Part shown: positions 36,276 to 45,011 of the stretch, one piece after another
Layout: each line of letters begins with the position of its first letter
Numbering within the stretch: position 1 is the stretch's first letter
Source of the DNA: Pseudonocardia ammonioxydans
GTDB lineage: Bacteria > Actinomycetota > Actinomycetes > Mycobacteriales > Pseudonocardiaceae
Direction of reading: 5' to 3'
Length of the DNA: 63,777 bases
NCBI RefSeq assembly: GCF_900115005.1
Contig: NZ_FOUY01000034.1
Location: forward strand, 1-63,777
Notes under the pieces: model-generated
What the model saw: the letters and a program-made list of their open reading frames with translations, nothing else
What the model was told of the DNA's origin: nothing
Database searches by the model: none
Position numbers and translations under genes: made by a program

Positions 36276-37193
36276 TCAGGCCCAGCCGGAGTCCGCCGGC
36301 GCGGGCTCGACGCCGCGCACGTCGGGGAGGGCGAACTTCGCCTCGTCGGTCTCGTCGTCGACCCAGGCGCGCGCGATCTCCTCGATCGTGGCGAACCAGA
36401 CGCCCTCGTGCCCGCTGATGTAGTCGACCAGCTTCTCGTACCAGAGCATGTGGTGCGCCTGGCCGATGATCTGCGGGTGGACGCACGTCGCGAAGACCGG
36501 GTTGGTCTCGTTGCGGTACGCGTAGTCGAAGATGTCCTTCCAGCGCCGGTAGATCGTGTCCGAGTCCTGCATGCCGATCGAGCTGCCGGTGTAGGCCAGC
36601 GGCGGGAAGTCGTCGAGGTACCAGCTCACCGGGACCTCGAGGATCCGGCTCGCGCGGCCGGCGACGTTGCCCTGCTCCCAGCGCACCTGCCAGCGCTGCG
36701 GGTGGTAGGGGTGGAAGTCCCGGCCCATCAGGCTGGTGTCGTAGATCAGCCCGGAGTCCTCCAGGATGTCCAGGGTGGACTCGCTGTAGTCCCAGTACGG
36801 GGAACGGTAGCCGACGGGCCGGATGCCCAGCACGTTCTTGAACGTCGAGAAGGCCAGGTCGACCAGGCGCCGCTCGGTCTCACCGGAGATCAGCGTCGGG
36901 TTCTCGTGGTAGTAGCCGTGATGGCCGAACTCGTGGCCGTCGTCGAGCACCTTCTTGCACCACTCGGGGAACGTGTCGACCGTGTGGCCCGGGGTGAACC
37001 AGGTCGTGCGGACGTCGTAGCGCTTGTAGAGCGACAGCAGACGCGGCACGCCGACCTCGGCGCCGAACTCCCCGCGCGACATGGACGACGGGGTGGGTCG
37101 GTTGAACGCCCCGAGCCAGAGGCACTGCGAGTCGAAGTCGGTGCCGAGATTGACCGCGATCTTCTTCCCCGGGGGCAGTTGCAGATGTCCCAT
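36276..37193 (-). CDS. Polysaccharide deacetylase-fold hydrolase (HpPgdA/cyclic-imidase type)
   Basis: This is a 305-residue metal-dependent NodB-fold enzyme without a signal peptide. The catalytic and metal Asp pair is in NLGTDFDSQ (Asp19, Asp21), and the zinc His pair is in HHGYYHENP (His92, His96). It shares the layout of cytoplasmic HpPgdA-like proteins, the group that also contains cyclic imide hydrolases. A wall-deacetylase role is therefore less likely than hydrolysis of a small cyclic imide or amide. It is a diverged relative of the gene at 40817. It faces the LuxR/substrate-binding fusion, which probably regulates it. Confidence 0.75.
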   Translation of the reverse strand: MGHLQLPPGKKIAVNLGTDFDSQCLWLGAFNRPTPSSMSRGEFGAEVGVPRLLSLYKRYDVRTTWFTPGHTVDTFPEWCKKVLDDGHEFGHHGYYHENPTLISGETERRLVDLAFSTFKNVLGIRPVGYRSPYWDYSESTLDILEDSGLIYDTSLMGRDFHPYHPQRWQVRWEQGNVAGRASRILEVPVSWYLDDFPPLAYTGSSIGMQDSDTIYRRWKDIFDYAYRNETNPVFATCVHPQIIGQAHHMLWYEKLVDYISGHEGVWFATIEEIARAWVDDETDEAKFALPDVRGVEPAPADSGWA

Positions 37194-37441
37194 GACAATC
37201 TCCGATCCTCGGTGTGTCGGTCCGGCCGGGCACGGCTCCGGTGGCGGCGCGACCGCTCGCCGGTGAGCCCGGTCGGTTCGGAGCGAAGCTAGGAACGGCC
37301 GAGGCGCCCGCCATCGTCAGATGTACGTAGCGTCGCCGGGCGCGCCCCCGGACCGGGCCGCGTTCGACCATCGCCGGATGCGCATCCGTACGGCATGCTC
37401 GTGGGCGCGACGCGGCCCCGTGCCGGGGAGGAGGTACCTCG

Positions 37442-39229
37442 ATGACGACACCGGGTGGCTCCCGATCGACGTGGTCGGGCGCGGCCTTCACCGTGCAGGT
37501 GCGCCCCGACGGACGGTTGGGGCTGACCGACCGCGGCACCCACTCCGACGTGCCGCCGCAGCTGCACCGCATCGCGTCCGCCATGCGGCACACCGACCTG
37601 CGGGAGTGCCGGTTCCACTGGCGGGCACCACGGTCCGCCCGGTTGTGCCGGGTCTCCCTCACCGCCCGCGCCGAGCTCGGCTTCGACCACGTCGAGCTGA
37701 GCGGTGATCCCGTCGAGCAGCTCCCGGGCGGGCTGTCGACGCGCGAGCTGGAGGTGCTGACGATGCTCGTCGTCGGCCTCTCCAACGCCGAGGTCGCCGG
37801 CGAGCTCGGCATCACCCAGCGCACGGCCGCCACCCACGTCACCCACCTGATGCAGAAGCTGGGGACCCCGACCCGCACGGCTGCCGCCACACGCGCGCTG
37901 GACACCGGCCTGTTGTGCGTCCCGCTGCCGGGCTCGGCGGAGCACTACGCGGGCCTGTCGGTGGGCCGGCTCCTCGCCGCCGCGTCCTCCGACGCGGCCG
38001 CTCCCTCGGGCGAGCCCCGGCGCGAGGTGCCCCGTCCCCGCCGGCCGGAACCGCGCCGCGAGCTCGTCGTCGGTGCCGCGCTGCCGCTGACGGGCACGGG
38101 CAGTGACGACGGGCGGGAGATGATCAATGGTCTTCAGCTGGCGATCGAGGAGATCAACGCCGCCGGCGGGGTCCGCGGTCGCCGGGTCCGGGCCGCGGTC
38201 CGCGACGTCGAGGTGACCAGCTCCACGTCGGTCCGGACGGCCTTCGAGTCACTGGCTCGCGGCGGCGTCGACATCCTGACCTCGGGCTACCTCGCCGCCC
38301 AGGAGATCGGACACGAGACCGCGGCGACCACGGGCGTGCCCTACCTGCATGCCGCGACCAGCGGCGCCATGGAGCAGATGGTCCGCGACGACCTCGGCCG
38401 GTTCGGCCGGGTCTTCCAGGTCTGCGCCAGCGACACGGAGTACGCCTCACGGTTCGTGTCCTTCATGACCTCCGTACGGGAACAGGGTCACTGGGGAATC
38501 GCGTCCGACCGGCTGGTGATCGTCGTGCGGCCGTGGCACGGCGTCGACTTCGGGATCGACCGCGCCCGGACGGTCGCCGACCGGCAGGGATGGTCGCTCG
38601 ACGTCGTGCCGGTCGGCCGGGCAGGCGATGGTGACGGCTGGGCCCGGGCCATGGGTGCGGCCGTTCGGGAACCGGCCGCGGCGGTCATGATCGGGAGCTT
38701 CTTCGTCGACGACGCGGTCCGGGCCGTGACCGCCCTGCACGAGCGGGGCGCCCCCGCGCTCCCCTACTCGATCTACGCCCCGTCGGTCCCCGCCTTCCGC
38801 CACCGGCTCGGGCGCCTCGCCGAGGGCGTCGTCTGGGCCACCACGACCGGTACCTACTCCGATCGTCCCGGGCGCGCCTTCGCCCGCCGCTACACCGACC
38901 GCTTCGGCGCCGCCCCGGGCCGTTCCCACGCCGGCCTCGCCTACGACCGCATGCAGCGCATCGCCCGGGCCTGGAGCGCGTGCGGCGACCTGAGCGACGC
39001 CGACGCGATCGCCACCCACCTGCGTGCCGAGCCGTACCGCGGGGTCAACGGCACCTACAACTTCGACACCCCCGGCCAGGTCGCGCTCGGCGTCGACGAG
39101 CACGGTGACCCGTCGCTGGCCCAGCCGCAGCTGATCTACCAGGTCCAGGACGGGCGGCAGGTCATCATCAACGGCGGGCCGTTCCGCACCGGCGAGTTCC
39201 GCCTGCCCGCTCACCTGCAGCGGCGATGA
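37442..39229 (+). CDS. One-component regulator: LuxR DNA-binding domain fused to a type I substrate-binding protein
   Basis: This is a 595-residue fusion. Residues about 98-155 form a LuxR helix-turn-helix (LSTRELEVLTMLVVGLSNAE, then VAGELGITQRTAATHVTHL). Residues about 208-590 form a complete type I periplasmic-binding fold starting ELVVGAALPLTGTGSDDGRE, like UrtA/AmiC/LivJ proteins that bind urea, amides or amino acids. There is no signal peptide or membrane helix, so ligand binding must occur in the cytoplasm. The ATG at 37442 follows GGAGGAGG. It is divergent from the imidase-type gene and near a penicillin-acylase gene, which suggests that an amide-like compound controls it. The domain pairing is unusual. 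Confidence 0.8.
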   Translation: MTTPGGSRSTWSGAAFTVQVRPDGRLGLTDRGTHSDVPPQLHRIASAMRHTDLRECRFHWRAPRSARLCRVSLTARAELGFDHVELSGDPVEQLPGGLSTRELEVLTMLVVGLSNAEVAGELGITQRTAATHVTHLMQKLGTPTRTAAATRALDTGLLCVPLPGSAEHYAGLSVGRLLAAASSDAAAPSGEPRREVPRPRRPEPRRELVVGAALPLTGTGSDDGREMINGLQLAIEEINAAGGVRGRRVRAAVRDVEVTSSTSVRTAFESLARGGVDILTSGYLAAQEIGHETAATTGVPYLHAATSGAMEQMVRDDLGRFGRVFQVCASDTEYASRFVSFMTSVREQGHWGIASDRLVIVVRPWHGVDFGIDRARTVADRQGWSLDVVPVGRAGDGDGWARAMGAAVREPAAAVMIGSFFVDDAVRAVTALHERGAPALPYSIYAPSVPAFRHRLGRLAEGVVWATTTGTYSDRPGRAFARRYTDRFGAAPGRSHAGLAYDRMQRIARAWSACGDLSDADAIATHLRAEPYRGVNGTYNFDTPGQVALGVDEHGDPSLAQPQLIYQVQDGRQVIINGGPFRTGEFRLPAHLQRR

Positions 39230-39301
39230 GCCCCGCGACGACGGCGTGCACCGCCCACGCGCTCGGCCTCGCTCCGGGGTGCAGAGCTGTCTAAGCTTGC
39301 T

Positions 39302-39317
39302 TCGCAAACGTTTTCGG
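39302..39317. promoter_or_regulatory. LacI-family operator candidate ahead of the CobW operon
   Basis: TCGCAAACGTTTTCGG closely matches the PurR/LacI-family pattern of two half-sites meeting at a central CG. It lies 42 bases before the small CxxC gene. A related sequence precedes the imidase operon at 40731, and the LacI regulator encoded at 42899 is the natural candidate to bind both. Confidence 0.55.
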
Positions 39318-39343
39318 CAGGAGCGACCACGCAAGGAGTGACC

Positions 39344-39658
39344 ATGTGTGCACAGTGCCGCGCCCCGAGCGCACGCGAGGACTGGTTCGCAGCGGGCGCC
39401 CCGGACTCGCTCGCGGGACGGCGCCGAGCCCGCAGCGACCTCGCCCGCGCGGCCACGACCCTCCTGGGCGGCCACGGCCTGCGGGTGGAGGCACCGCCGG
39501 GAGCGATGGCACTGCACCTCCGCACGCCGACCGGGCGCGGCGCCCTCGTTCATCGCCTCGACGAGGTCGTCGAGGCGGCCCACCGCCTGACCGGCCGTTC
39601 GGTCGACCCGCTCGACCCACGACTGCTCGACGAGGCCGGCGGAGCCACCGGACGATGA
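39344..39658 (+). CDS. Small CxxC protein of unknown function
   Basis: This is a 104-residue protein starting MCAQCRAPSARED, with one CxxC pair at residues 2-5 that could bind metal. The rest is Arg- and Ala-rich with a predicted helical middle and no recognised family. The ATG at 39344 is preferred because AAGGAG (39333-39338) lies five bases ahead; an in-frame GTG at 39338 would overlap that site. Its stop overlaps the CobW gene start (ATGA), so it is coupled to a metal-chaperone GTPase. A metal-handling accessory role is inferred from this alone. Confidence 0.65.
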   Translation: MCAQCRAPSAREDWFAAGAPDSLAGRRRARSDLARAATTLLGGHGLRVEAPPGAMALHLRTPTGRGALVHRLDEVVEAAHRLTGRSVDPLDPRLLDEAGGATGR

Positions 39659-40680
39659 TCGAGATGACGCTCGTCAGCGGGTTCCTGGGAGCGGGCAAGA
39701 CCACGTGGCTCGGCCATCGCCTGCGGCACGAGCGCGACGCGGCCGACCTGCTGGTGGTCAACGACTTCTCGAGGACCGGCGTCGACGACCTGATCCTGCG
39801 CGACGCCGGCGGCGCCGGAGGACCGCCGGTCGAGTCCGTCGTCGGGGGCTGCCTGTGCTGCGAGAAGCTCGACGACCTCACCGGCCTGCTGCACGACGCC
39901 GTCGGTCGTCGGCACCGGGGCCCGGCGGGCGGGCACGAGATCCGTCACGTGGTCGTCGAGACGTCCGGGGTGGCCGAGCCTCAGCGGATCGTGGACGCAC
40001 TCGACGCCGACCCGGTGCTCCGCGCGAACCTCGTGCTGCGCTCGCTGGTCGTGGTCCTCGACGGCGTCGGTGGTCTCGGGCTCCTCCGGCATCGGCGCGC
40101 TGTCCGGTCACAGGTCGCCGTCGCGGACCGGGTCGTCCTCGCCCGGACCGATCTCGCGACCCGAGAGGAGGTCGGCGACCTCGCCGGGGTCGTCCGCCGG
40201 CTCAACGCGACAGCGGAGATCGTCGGTGCGGCGCACGGGTGCGAGCACGCCCTCGCCGAGACCCGGTCCGACGGGAGCGGACCCACCGGGAACGGGGCCG
40301 CCGAGATCGAGACCTTCGATGACACCGATAACGCGTCGGACGTGCGCTCATGGGCCGTGGAGCTCGCTCCCGGCACGAACTGGGCCGAGTACGCGCTGTG
40401 GCTCGACGCGGCCTCTCGGGCCCATCCGGATCGACTGCTCCGCACCAAGGGGCTGGTGCCGACCTCGGACGGTCCACTGCTGGTGCAGTCGATGGGGGCC
40501 CAGGTGGCCCGGCCGGCCCGCGCCCCGGACACGACGGGCCCCAGCATGATCTTCATCGTCGACCGGCTCGACCTCGACGTCCTGGAACGGTCGTTGCGCA
40601 CCTTCGTCCCCTCCGCGTTCGACGCCCCCTCCGACGGCGAGGCGCCCCGGGACGCAAGGGTCCGCCCTCAGCACCGGTGA
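39655..40680 (+). CDS. CobW/COG0523-family GTPase (metal chaperone)
   Basis: This is a 341-residue G3E-family GTPase that delivers a metal ion, often zinc, to a client enzyme. Walker A GFLGAGKTT is at residues 9-17, the metal-binding CxCC motif is in GGCLCCEK (Cys66, Cys68, Cys69), and ETSGVAEP is at 102-109. The C-terminal CobW_C domain contains RTKGLVPTSDGPLLVQSMGA. It lies 136 bases before an operon encoding a metal-dependent NodB-fold hydrolase, a plausible client. A LacI-type operator candidate precedes its operon, so it may be induced with the pathway rather than by zinc shortage. Confidence 0.85.
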   Translation: MIEMTLVSGFLGAGKTTWLGHRLRHERDAADLLVVNDFSRTGVDDLILRDAGGAGGPPVESVVGGCLCCEKLDDLTGLLHDAVGRRHRGPAGGHEIRHVVVETSGVAEPQRIVDALDADPVLRANLVLRSLVVVLDGVGGLGLLRHRRAVRSQVAVADRVVLARTDLATREEVGDLAGVVRRLNATAEIVGAAHGCEHALAETRSDGSGPTGNGAAEIETFDDTDNASDVRSWAVELAPGTNWAEYALWLDAASRAHPDRLLRTKGLVPTSDGPLLVQSMGAQVARPARAPDTTGPSMIFIVDRLDLDVLERSLRTFVPSAFDAPSDGEAPRDARVRPQHR

Positions 40681-40699
40681 TCGACCGACGCCCGTGCTG

Positions 40700-40746
40700 T
40701 TGACCGGGCGGGACGGGTCGCATACATTTTGCGCAATCGTTCGCGT
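40700..40746 (+). promoter_or_regulatory. Promoter and LacI-family operator of the imidase operon
   Basis: TTGACC (40700-40705) and TACATT (40723-40728) form a good -35/-10 pair with a 17-base spacer. Immediately downstream, GCGCAATCGTTCGCGT (40731-40746) has the central CG and half-sites of a LacI/PurR-type operator. It resembles the sequence at 39302. Binding there would block transcription start. Confidence 0.65.
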
Positions 40747-40816
40747 TGCCTGGGCCACAGAGCTGACCCGCAGCTCCGCGGGCGTCACGACGACGGATGC
40801 GAGGCAAGGAGGCCCC

Positions 40817-41731
40817 ATGGCGAAGGAGATCAAGGTCTGCGTCGGTGCCGACATCGACGCGGTGGCCGGCTGGCTGGGTTCCTACGGCGGCGAGGACTCC
40901 CCTGCCGACATCCAGCGCGGCATGTTCGCCGGTGAGGTGGGTGTGCCCCGGCTGCTGAACCTCTACCGCAAGTACGGTCTGACGACGACGTTCTTCGCCC
41001 CGGGGCATTCGATCGAGACGTTTCCCCATCGCATCGAGCAGATCGTCGAGGCCGGGCACGAGCTCGCGGCGCACGGCTACTCGCACGAGAACCCGATCGC
41101 GATGAGTCCCCAGCAGGAGGAGGACGTCCTCAACAAGTCGATCGAGCTGATCGAGAAGTTCTCCGGGAAGAAGCCGCGTGGCTACATCGCCCCCTGGTGC
41201 GAGCTCTCGGAGGTCACGGCCGACCTCCTGATGAAGAACGGCTTCCGTTACGACCACAGCCAGGCGTTCCACGACTTCCAGCCGTTCTACGCGCGCACCG
41301 GCGACAGCTGGACGAAGATCGACCTGTCGGGCCCCGCGGCGAACTGGATGAAGCCGCTGGTCCGGGGGAAGGAGATCGATCTCGTCGAGATCAACTTCTC
41401 GTGGTACATCGACGACCTGCCCCCGATGATGTTCATCAAGGGCAGCCCGAACAGCCACGGCTTCGTCAATCCGCGCGATGTCGAGGATCTGTGGCGGGAC
41501 CAGTTCGACTGGGTCTACCGCGAGTACGACTACGCGATCTTCCCGATCACGATCCACCCCGACGTCTCGGGCCGGCCCCAGGTCCTGATGATGCTCGAGC
41601 GCTTCTTCGAGCACATCCTGCGGCACCCGGGAGTCTCGTTCGAGACCTTCGAGACGATTGCGGAGGACTTCCGGCAGCGGTTCCCGTTCGAGCAGAACGC
41701 GAAGTACCCGTTCGACCGAGAGCTGCCCTGA
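40817..41731 (+). CDS. HpPgdA-like NodB-fold hydrolase, probable cyclic imidase or deacetylase
   Basis: This 304-residue cytoplasmic enzyme is strikingly similar in layout to Helicobacter pylori PgdA. It begins MAKEIKVCVGADIDAVAGWL (Asp12, Asp14) and contains GGEDSPADIQRGMFAGEVGV, then the His pair in HGYSHENP (His86, His90). The same family includes bacterial cyclic imide hydrolases. The asparaginase gene follows after 79 bases and a LacI gene after that, so the pair could convert a cyclic imide to a half-amide and then to a dicarboxylate and ammonia. AAGGAGG precedes the ATG at 40817. A role in peptidoglycan deacetylation is the alternative, but no export signal is present. Confidence 0.8.
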   Translation: MAKEIKVCVGADIDAVAGWLGSYGGEDSPADIQRGMFAGEVGVPRLLNLYRKYGLTTTFFAPGHSIETFPHRIEQIVEAGHELAAHGYSHENPIAMSPQQEEDVLNKSIELIEKFSGKKPRGYIAPWCELSEVTADLLMKNGFRYDHSQAFHDFQPFYARTGDSWTKIDLSGPAANWMKPLVRGKEIDLVEINFSWYIDDLPPMMFIKGSPNSHGFVNPRDVEDLWRDQFDWVYREYDYAIFPITIHPDVSGRPQVLMMLERFFEHILRHPGVSFETFETIAEDFRQRFPFEQNAKYPFDRELP

Positions 41732-41810
41732 GCCTCGTCGCCCCGTTCTCGCGAGCTCGGCCGGTGCGTGTACCCGGCCGGGCCCGCCCCACCGCCCTCG
41801 GAGGAATCCC

Positions 41811-42806
41811 GTGAGTGACCGGCTGCCGCGCGTCCTCGTCGTGACGCTGGGGGGCACGATCGCGTCGGTTCCCGACCCCGCCGGTCACGACGCGGTCCCG
41901 CGGCTCGGCCCGGACGAATTGATCGCCTCGGTCCCGGGAGCGGAGCACGTGGCGACGTTGCGGACCGAGTCGTTCCGCCAGTTCCCGTCGGGCGACCTCT
42001 CGGTCGCCGACGTCGTCGCCCTGGCCCGGCTGATCCACCGACGTGCTCCGGAGATCGACGGCGTGGTGGTCACCCAGGGCACCGACACGCTGGAGGAGAC
42101 CTCCTACCTGCTCGAACTGCTCCTCGACCGAGACGCCCCACCGGTCGTCCTGACCGGGGCGATGCGCAACGCCGGGCTCGCCGGCGCCGACGGGCCGGGC
42201 AACCTGCTCGCTGCGCTGCGAGTCGCGGCGTCACCCGAGGCTCGTGGGGCCGGGCCGCTGGTCGTGTTCGCCGACGAGATCCACCTGCCGCGGTTCGTGC
42301 GCAAGCAGCACAGTTCACGGGTCCACGGCTTCGGCTCGGCGAACGCCGGGCCCGTCGGCTGGGTCGTCGAGGGACGGGTACGCATCCCGCTCCTCCCGCG
42401 CCGGCGCGAGCCGGTCTGCTCGCCCGACTCCGTGCCGGCCGAGCTGCCCGCAGTCGGGATCATCCGGGTCGGCCTGGGCTCCGGGCCGGTGCTCCCCGAG
42501 CACGTCACCGGCTTCGCAGGGCTCGTCGTCGAGGCGTTCGGCGGAGGTCACGTGCCCAGCCCGATCGTCGGTTCGCTGGCCGCCGTCGCCGAGCACATCC
42601 CGGTCGTCATGGCCAGCCGCACCGGGGCGGGGGAGGTCTACGAGTCGACCTACGCCTTTCCCGGGTCCGAGCGTGACCTGCTGGAACACGGTCTGATCAG
42701 CGCCGTCGCCCTGGACGGGATCAAGGCGCGCCTGCAGCTGATCCTGCTGCTGGCCTCCGGCGCGGACCGGGACCGGATCCGCGCTCGGTACGAGTCCGCG
42801 GTCTAG
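41811..42806 (+). CDS. Type I/II asparaginase-family amidohydrolase
   Basis: This is a 331-residue asparaginase/glutaminase-fold enzyme. The nucleophilic Thr is in VVTLGGTIASV (Thr16), and the second catalytic segment is VVVTQGTDTLEETSYLL. DGPGNLLAALRVA and FGGGHVPSP are also conserved. There is no signal peptide. The GTG at 41811 follows GGAGGA. Next to an imidase-type enzyme and under a probable common LacI operator, it may hydrolyse the half-amide product rather than free asparagine. Confidence 0.85.
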   Translation: MSDRLPRVLVVTLGGTIASVPDPAGHDAVPRLGPDELIASVPGAEHVATLRTESFRQFPSGDLSVADVVALARLIHRRAPEIDGVVVTQGTDTLEETSYLLELLLDRDAPPVVLTGAMRNAGLAGADGPGNLLAALRVAASPEARGAGPLVVFADEIHLPRFVRKQHSSRVHGFGSANAGPVGWVVEGRVRIPLLPRRREPVCSPDSVPAELPAVGIIRVGLGSGPVLPEHVTGFAGLVVEAFGGGHVPSPIVGSLAAVAEHIPVVMASRTGAGEVYESTYAFPGSERDLLEHGLISAVALDGIKARLQLILLLASGADRDRIRARYESAV

Positions 42807-42898
42807 TCACGGCGATGCGCTCCCAGCCGACGTCCTGACGCCGCCCGTGCGGGCCGGTCGGTAAGCTCCGCGACGACGAACCCGAGAACGGAGGGCCG

Positions 42899-43912
42899 GT
42901 GACCGTGTCCGAACCGGTCACCCTGGCCGAGATCGCCAAGCGCGCGGGCGTCCACATCTCCACCGTGTCCCGGGCGCTGGCCGGGTCGAGCGGGGTCGGT
43001 CGGGCGACGGTCACCCGGATCCGGGCGATCGCCGACGAGCTGGGCTATCGACCCGATCCTGCAGCAGCCGCCCTGCGGACCCGCCGCAGCGGCGCGCTCG
43101 GCATCATCGTGCCGCGGCTCACCGACTACGTACTCGCCCGCATCTACGAAGGCGCCGACGAGGCCGCGCACGACCTCGGCTTCACCACCCTGGTCGGGAA
43201 CTCCAACGACGATCCCGGCCTGAGGCTGGATCGTATGGAGAAGATGCTGGCGCGGCGGGTGGAAGGGTTCCTCATCGGCGACGCCCGCCTCGACGGAGAC
43301 GACCTGATCAGCGCACTGCAACGGCGCGGGGTCCCCTACGTGCTGGTCAATCGGCGTCTGCGGGGCCATCCGTCAGTGACCACCGACGACGTGCACGGCG
43401 GACGGCTCGCCGGAGAGCACCTGCTCGCCCTCGGGCACCGGGAGGTCGGGGTCGTCGCCGGTCCGACCTATGTCAGTACGTGTGTCGAGCGCACGCACGG
43501 GTTCGTCGAGCGCTTCCTGTCCGCCGGCGTACCGGTCCCCGACAGCCGCATCGAGCCGTCGACCCCCGACGCCGAGGGTGGCCATGCGGCCGCCGACCGC
43601 CTGCTCACCCGGCATCCGGGCATCACCGCGTTGTTCGCCATCAACGACTTCGCCGCGATCGGCGCGATCGGCGCGGCCCGTGAGCACGGCCGGACCGTCG
43701 GGCAAGACATCGCGGTCGTCGGCTACAACGACATCCCGCTCGATGCCTGGCTCCCGGTTCCGATGACCTCGGTCCGTTCCCCCATGCTCGAGATGGGCCG
43801 GGCCGGGGCGCGGGCACTGCACCGCGTCCTCGCCGGAGAGACCGTCGAGCCGGTACTGCTCGAACCGACACTCAGCGTCCGGGACTCGACCGTCGGTGTG
43901 GCCACCGTGTGA
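42899..43912 (+). CDS. LacI-family repressor
   Basis: This is a 337-residue repressor. The helix-turn-helix is VTLAEIAKRAGVHISTVSRA at about residues 7-26, followed by the hinge helix and a periplasmic-binding-like ligand domain that includes PSVTTDDVHGGRLAGEHLLA and AINDFAAIGAI. A GTG at 42899 with GGAGGG just upstream is used; a second GTG at 42905 is possible. It ends the imidase-asparaginase operon and probably represses that operon and the CobW operon through the sites at 40731 and 39302. The inducer may be an imide or amide compound. Confidence 0.85.
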   Translation: MTVSEPVTLAEIAKRAGVHISTVSRALAGSSGVGRATVTRIRAIADELGYRPDPAAAALRTRRSGALGIIVPRLTDYVLARIYEGADEAAHDLGFTTLVGNSNDDPGLRLDRMEKMLARRVEGFLIGDARLDGDDLISALQRRGVPYVLVNRRLRGHPSVTTDDVHGGRLAGEHLLALGHREVGVVAGPTYVSTCVERTHGFVERFLSAGVPVPDSRIEPSTPDAEGGHAAADRLLTRHPGITALFAINDFAAIGAIGAAREHGRTVGQDIAVVGYNDIPLDAWLPVPMTSVRSPMLEMGRAGARALHRVLAGETVEPVLLEPTLSVRDSTVGVATV

Positions 43913-43967
43913 CGCTCCCGGTCCGATCCTCACTCCGCGTAGCGGCCCCGGTGATGTCCACCGCGAC

Positions 43968-45011
43968 CTACCGGGGATCGTCGGAGAGCGCCTCCGGAGG
44001 TCCGTGTGCCCCGGCCCAGTCCATCCGGGACCACGGCAGGGCGAGCTCATCGGTGCCGGCCGCCGTCTGCGGGGCGAGCGTGTCGAGCGGTACTGCTTCG
44101 GTGTGCCGGGCGTACACGTCGGTGACGTAGCGATGCCCGGTGTCGGCGGCGACGATCACCACCGTCCGGTCCGGGGCGAGGTCGCGTTCCCATCGGCCCG
44201 CGAGGTAGGCGGCGCCGGCGGAGAGCCCGGCGAAGACTGCGTGATCGCGCAACAACGCCACCGCCCCGGACAGTGCCGCGGTGAACCCCGTCCAGTGCAC
44301 GACGTCGTAGACGGCGTGGTCGACGTTGGCGAACGGGATGGAACTCCCGATGCCGGCGATGATGATCTCCGGGTCGCAGACGTGCTCGCTGCCGAACGTC
44401 ACGCTGCCGAAGGGCTGCACCGCGACCACCCGGGTCGGGTCCCGTGGTGGATCACCGGCCCGTAGGTACCGGGCGAGGCCACCGGTGGAGGCCCCGGAGC
44501 CGACCCCGCCGACGATGGTCAAGGGCTCCGGGCCGAGCGCGTCCCGCAGCCGCTGGGCCACCGGCTGGTAGCCGAGGTAGTGCACGTCGTCGTGGTACTG
44601 GCGCATCCAGTGCAGCCGCGGGTCGGCGGCGAGCAGCTCCCGAATCCGGGCCACCCGGCGGCTCTGGTCGAGTTTCAGGTCGTCGCTGGGCGGCATCCGT
44701 TCGAGGGTGGCGCCGAGCAGCTCCAGCTGGAGCCGGGCAGCGTCGTCGACGGTGGTCGAGCCGACGATGTGGCAGCGCAGGCCGTGCCGGTGGCAGGCGA
44801 GCGCGAGTGCGTAGGCGTAGATCCCGCTGGAGCTGTCGACGACGGTGTCGCCGAGAGCGATCCGACCGGTCTCGAGGAGCGTGCGCACCGCGGCGTCGGC
44901 GCTGAGCACCTTCATCGTCTCGAATCGCAGACAGACCAGCCGGTCGTCGAGGCGGACCAGGTCGGGGCGGCCGACGGCGTCGGCGACGTGGGCGTCGATG
45001 CCGTCGCTCAC
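43968..45011 (-). CDS. SbnA-like PLP-dependent enzyme of the cysteine-synthase fold
   Basis: This is a 347-residue fold-type II PLP enzyme. Lys34 in RFETMKVLS is the likely Schiff-base residue, SSSGIYAYALA (about 60-70) would hold the substrate carboxylate, and GGVGSGASTGG (168-178) the PLP phosphate. Segments such as FGSVTFGSEH, AGIGSS and FAGLSAGAAY recall SbnA, which replaces the phosphate of O-phosphoserine with glutamate in 2,3-diaminopropionate synthesis, more than CysK. The GTG at 45011 overlaps the kinase stop (GTGA). With a GHMP kinase upstream, it could use a phosphorylated hydroxy-amino acid to build a metal-binding amino-acid conjugate. Confidence 0.75.
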   Translation of the reverse strand: MSDGIDAHVADAVGRPDLVRLDDRLVCLRFETMKVLSADAAVRTLLETGRIALGDTVVDSSSGIYAYALALACHRHGLRCHIVGSTTVDDAARLQLELLGATLERMPPSDDLKLDQSRRVARIRELLAADPRLHWMRQYHDDVHYLGYQPVAQRLRDALGPEPLTIVGGVGSGASTGGLARYLRAGDPPRDPTRVVAVQPFGSVTFGSEHVCDPEIIIAGIGSSIPFANVDHAVYDVVHWTGFTAALSGAVALLRDHAVFAGLSAGAAYLAGRWERDLAPDRTVVIVAADTGHRYVTDVYARHTEAVPLDTLAPQTAAGTDELALPWSRMDWAGAHGPPEALSDDPR

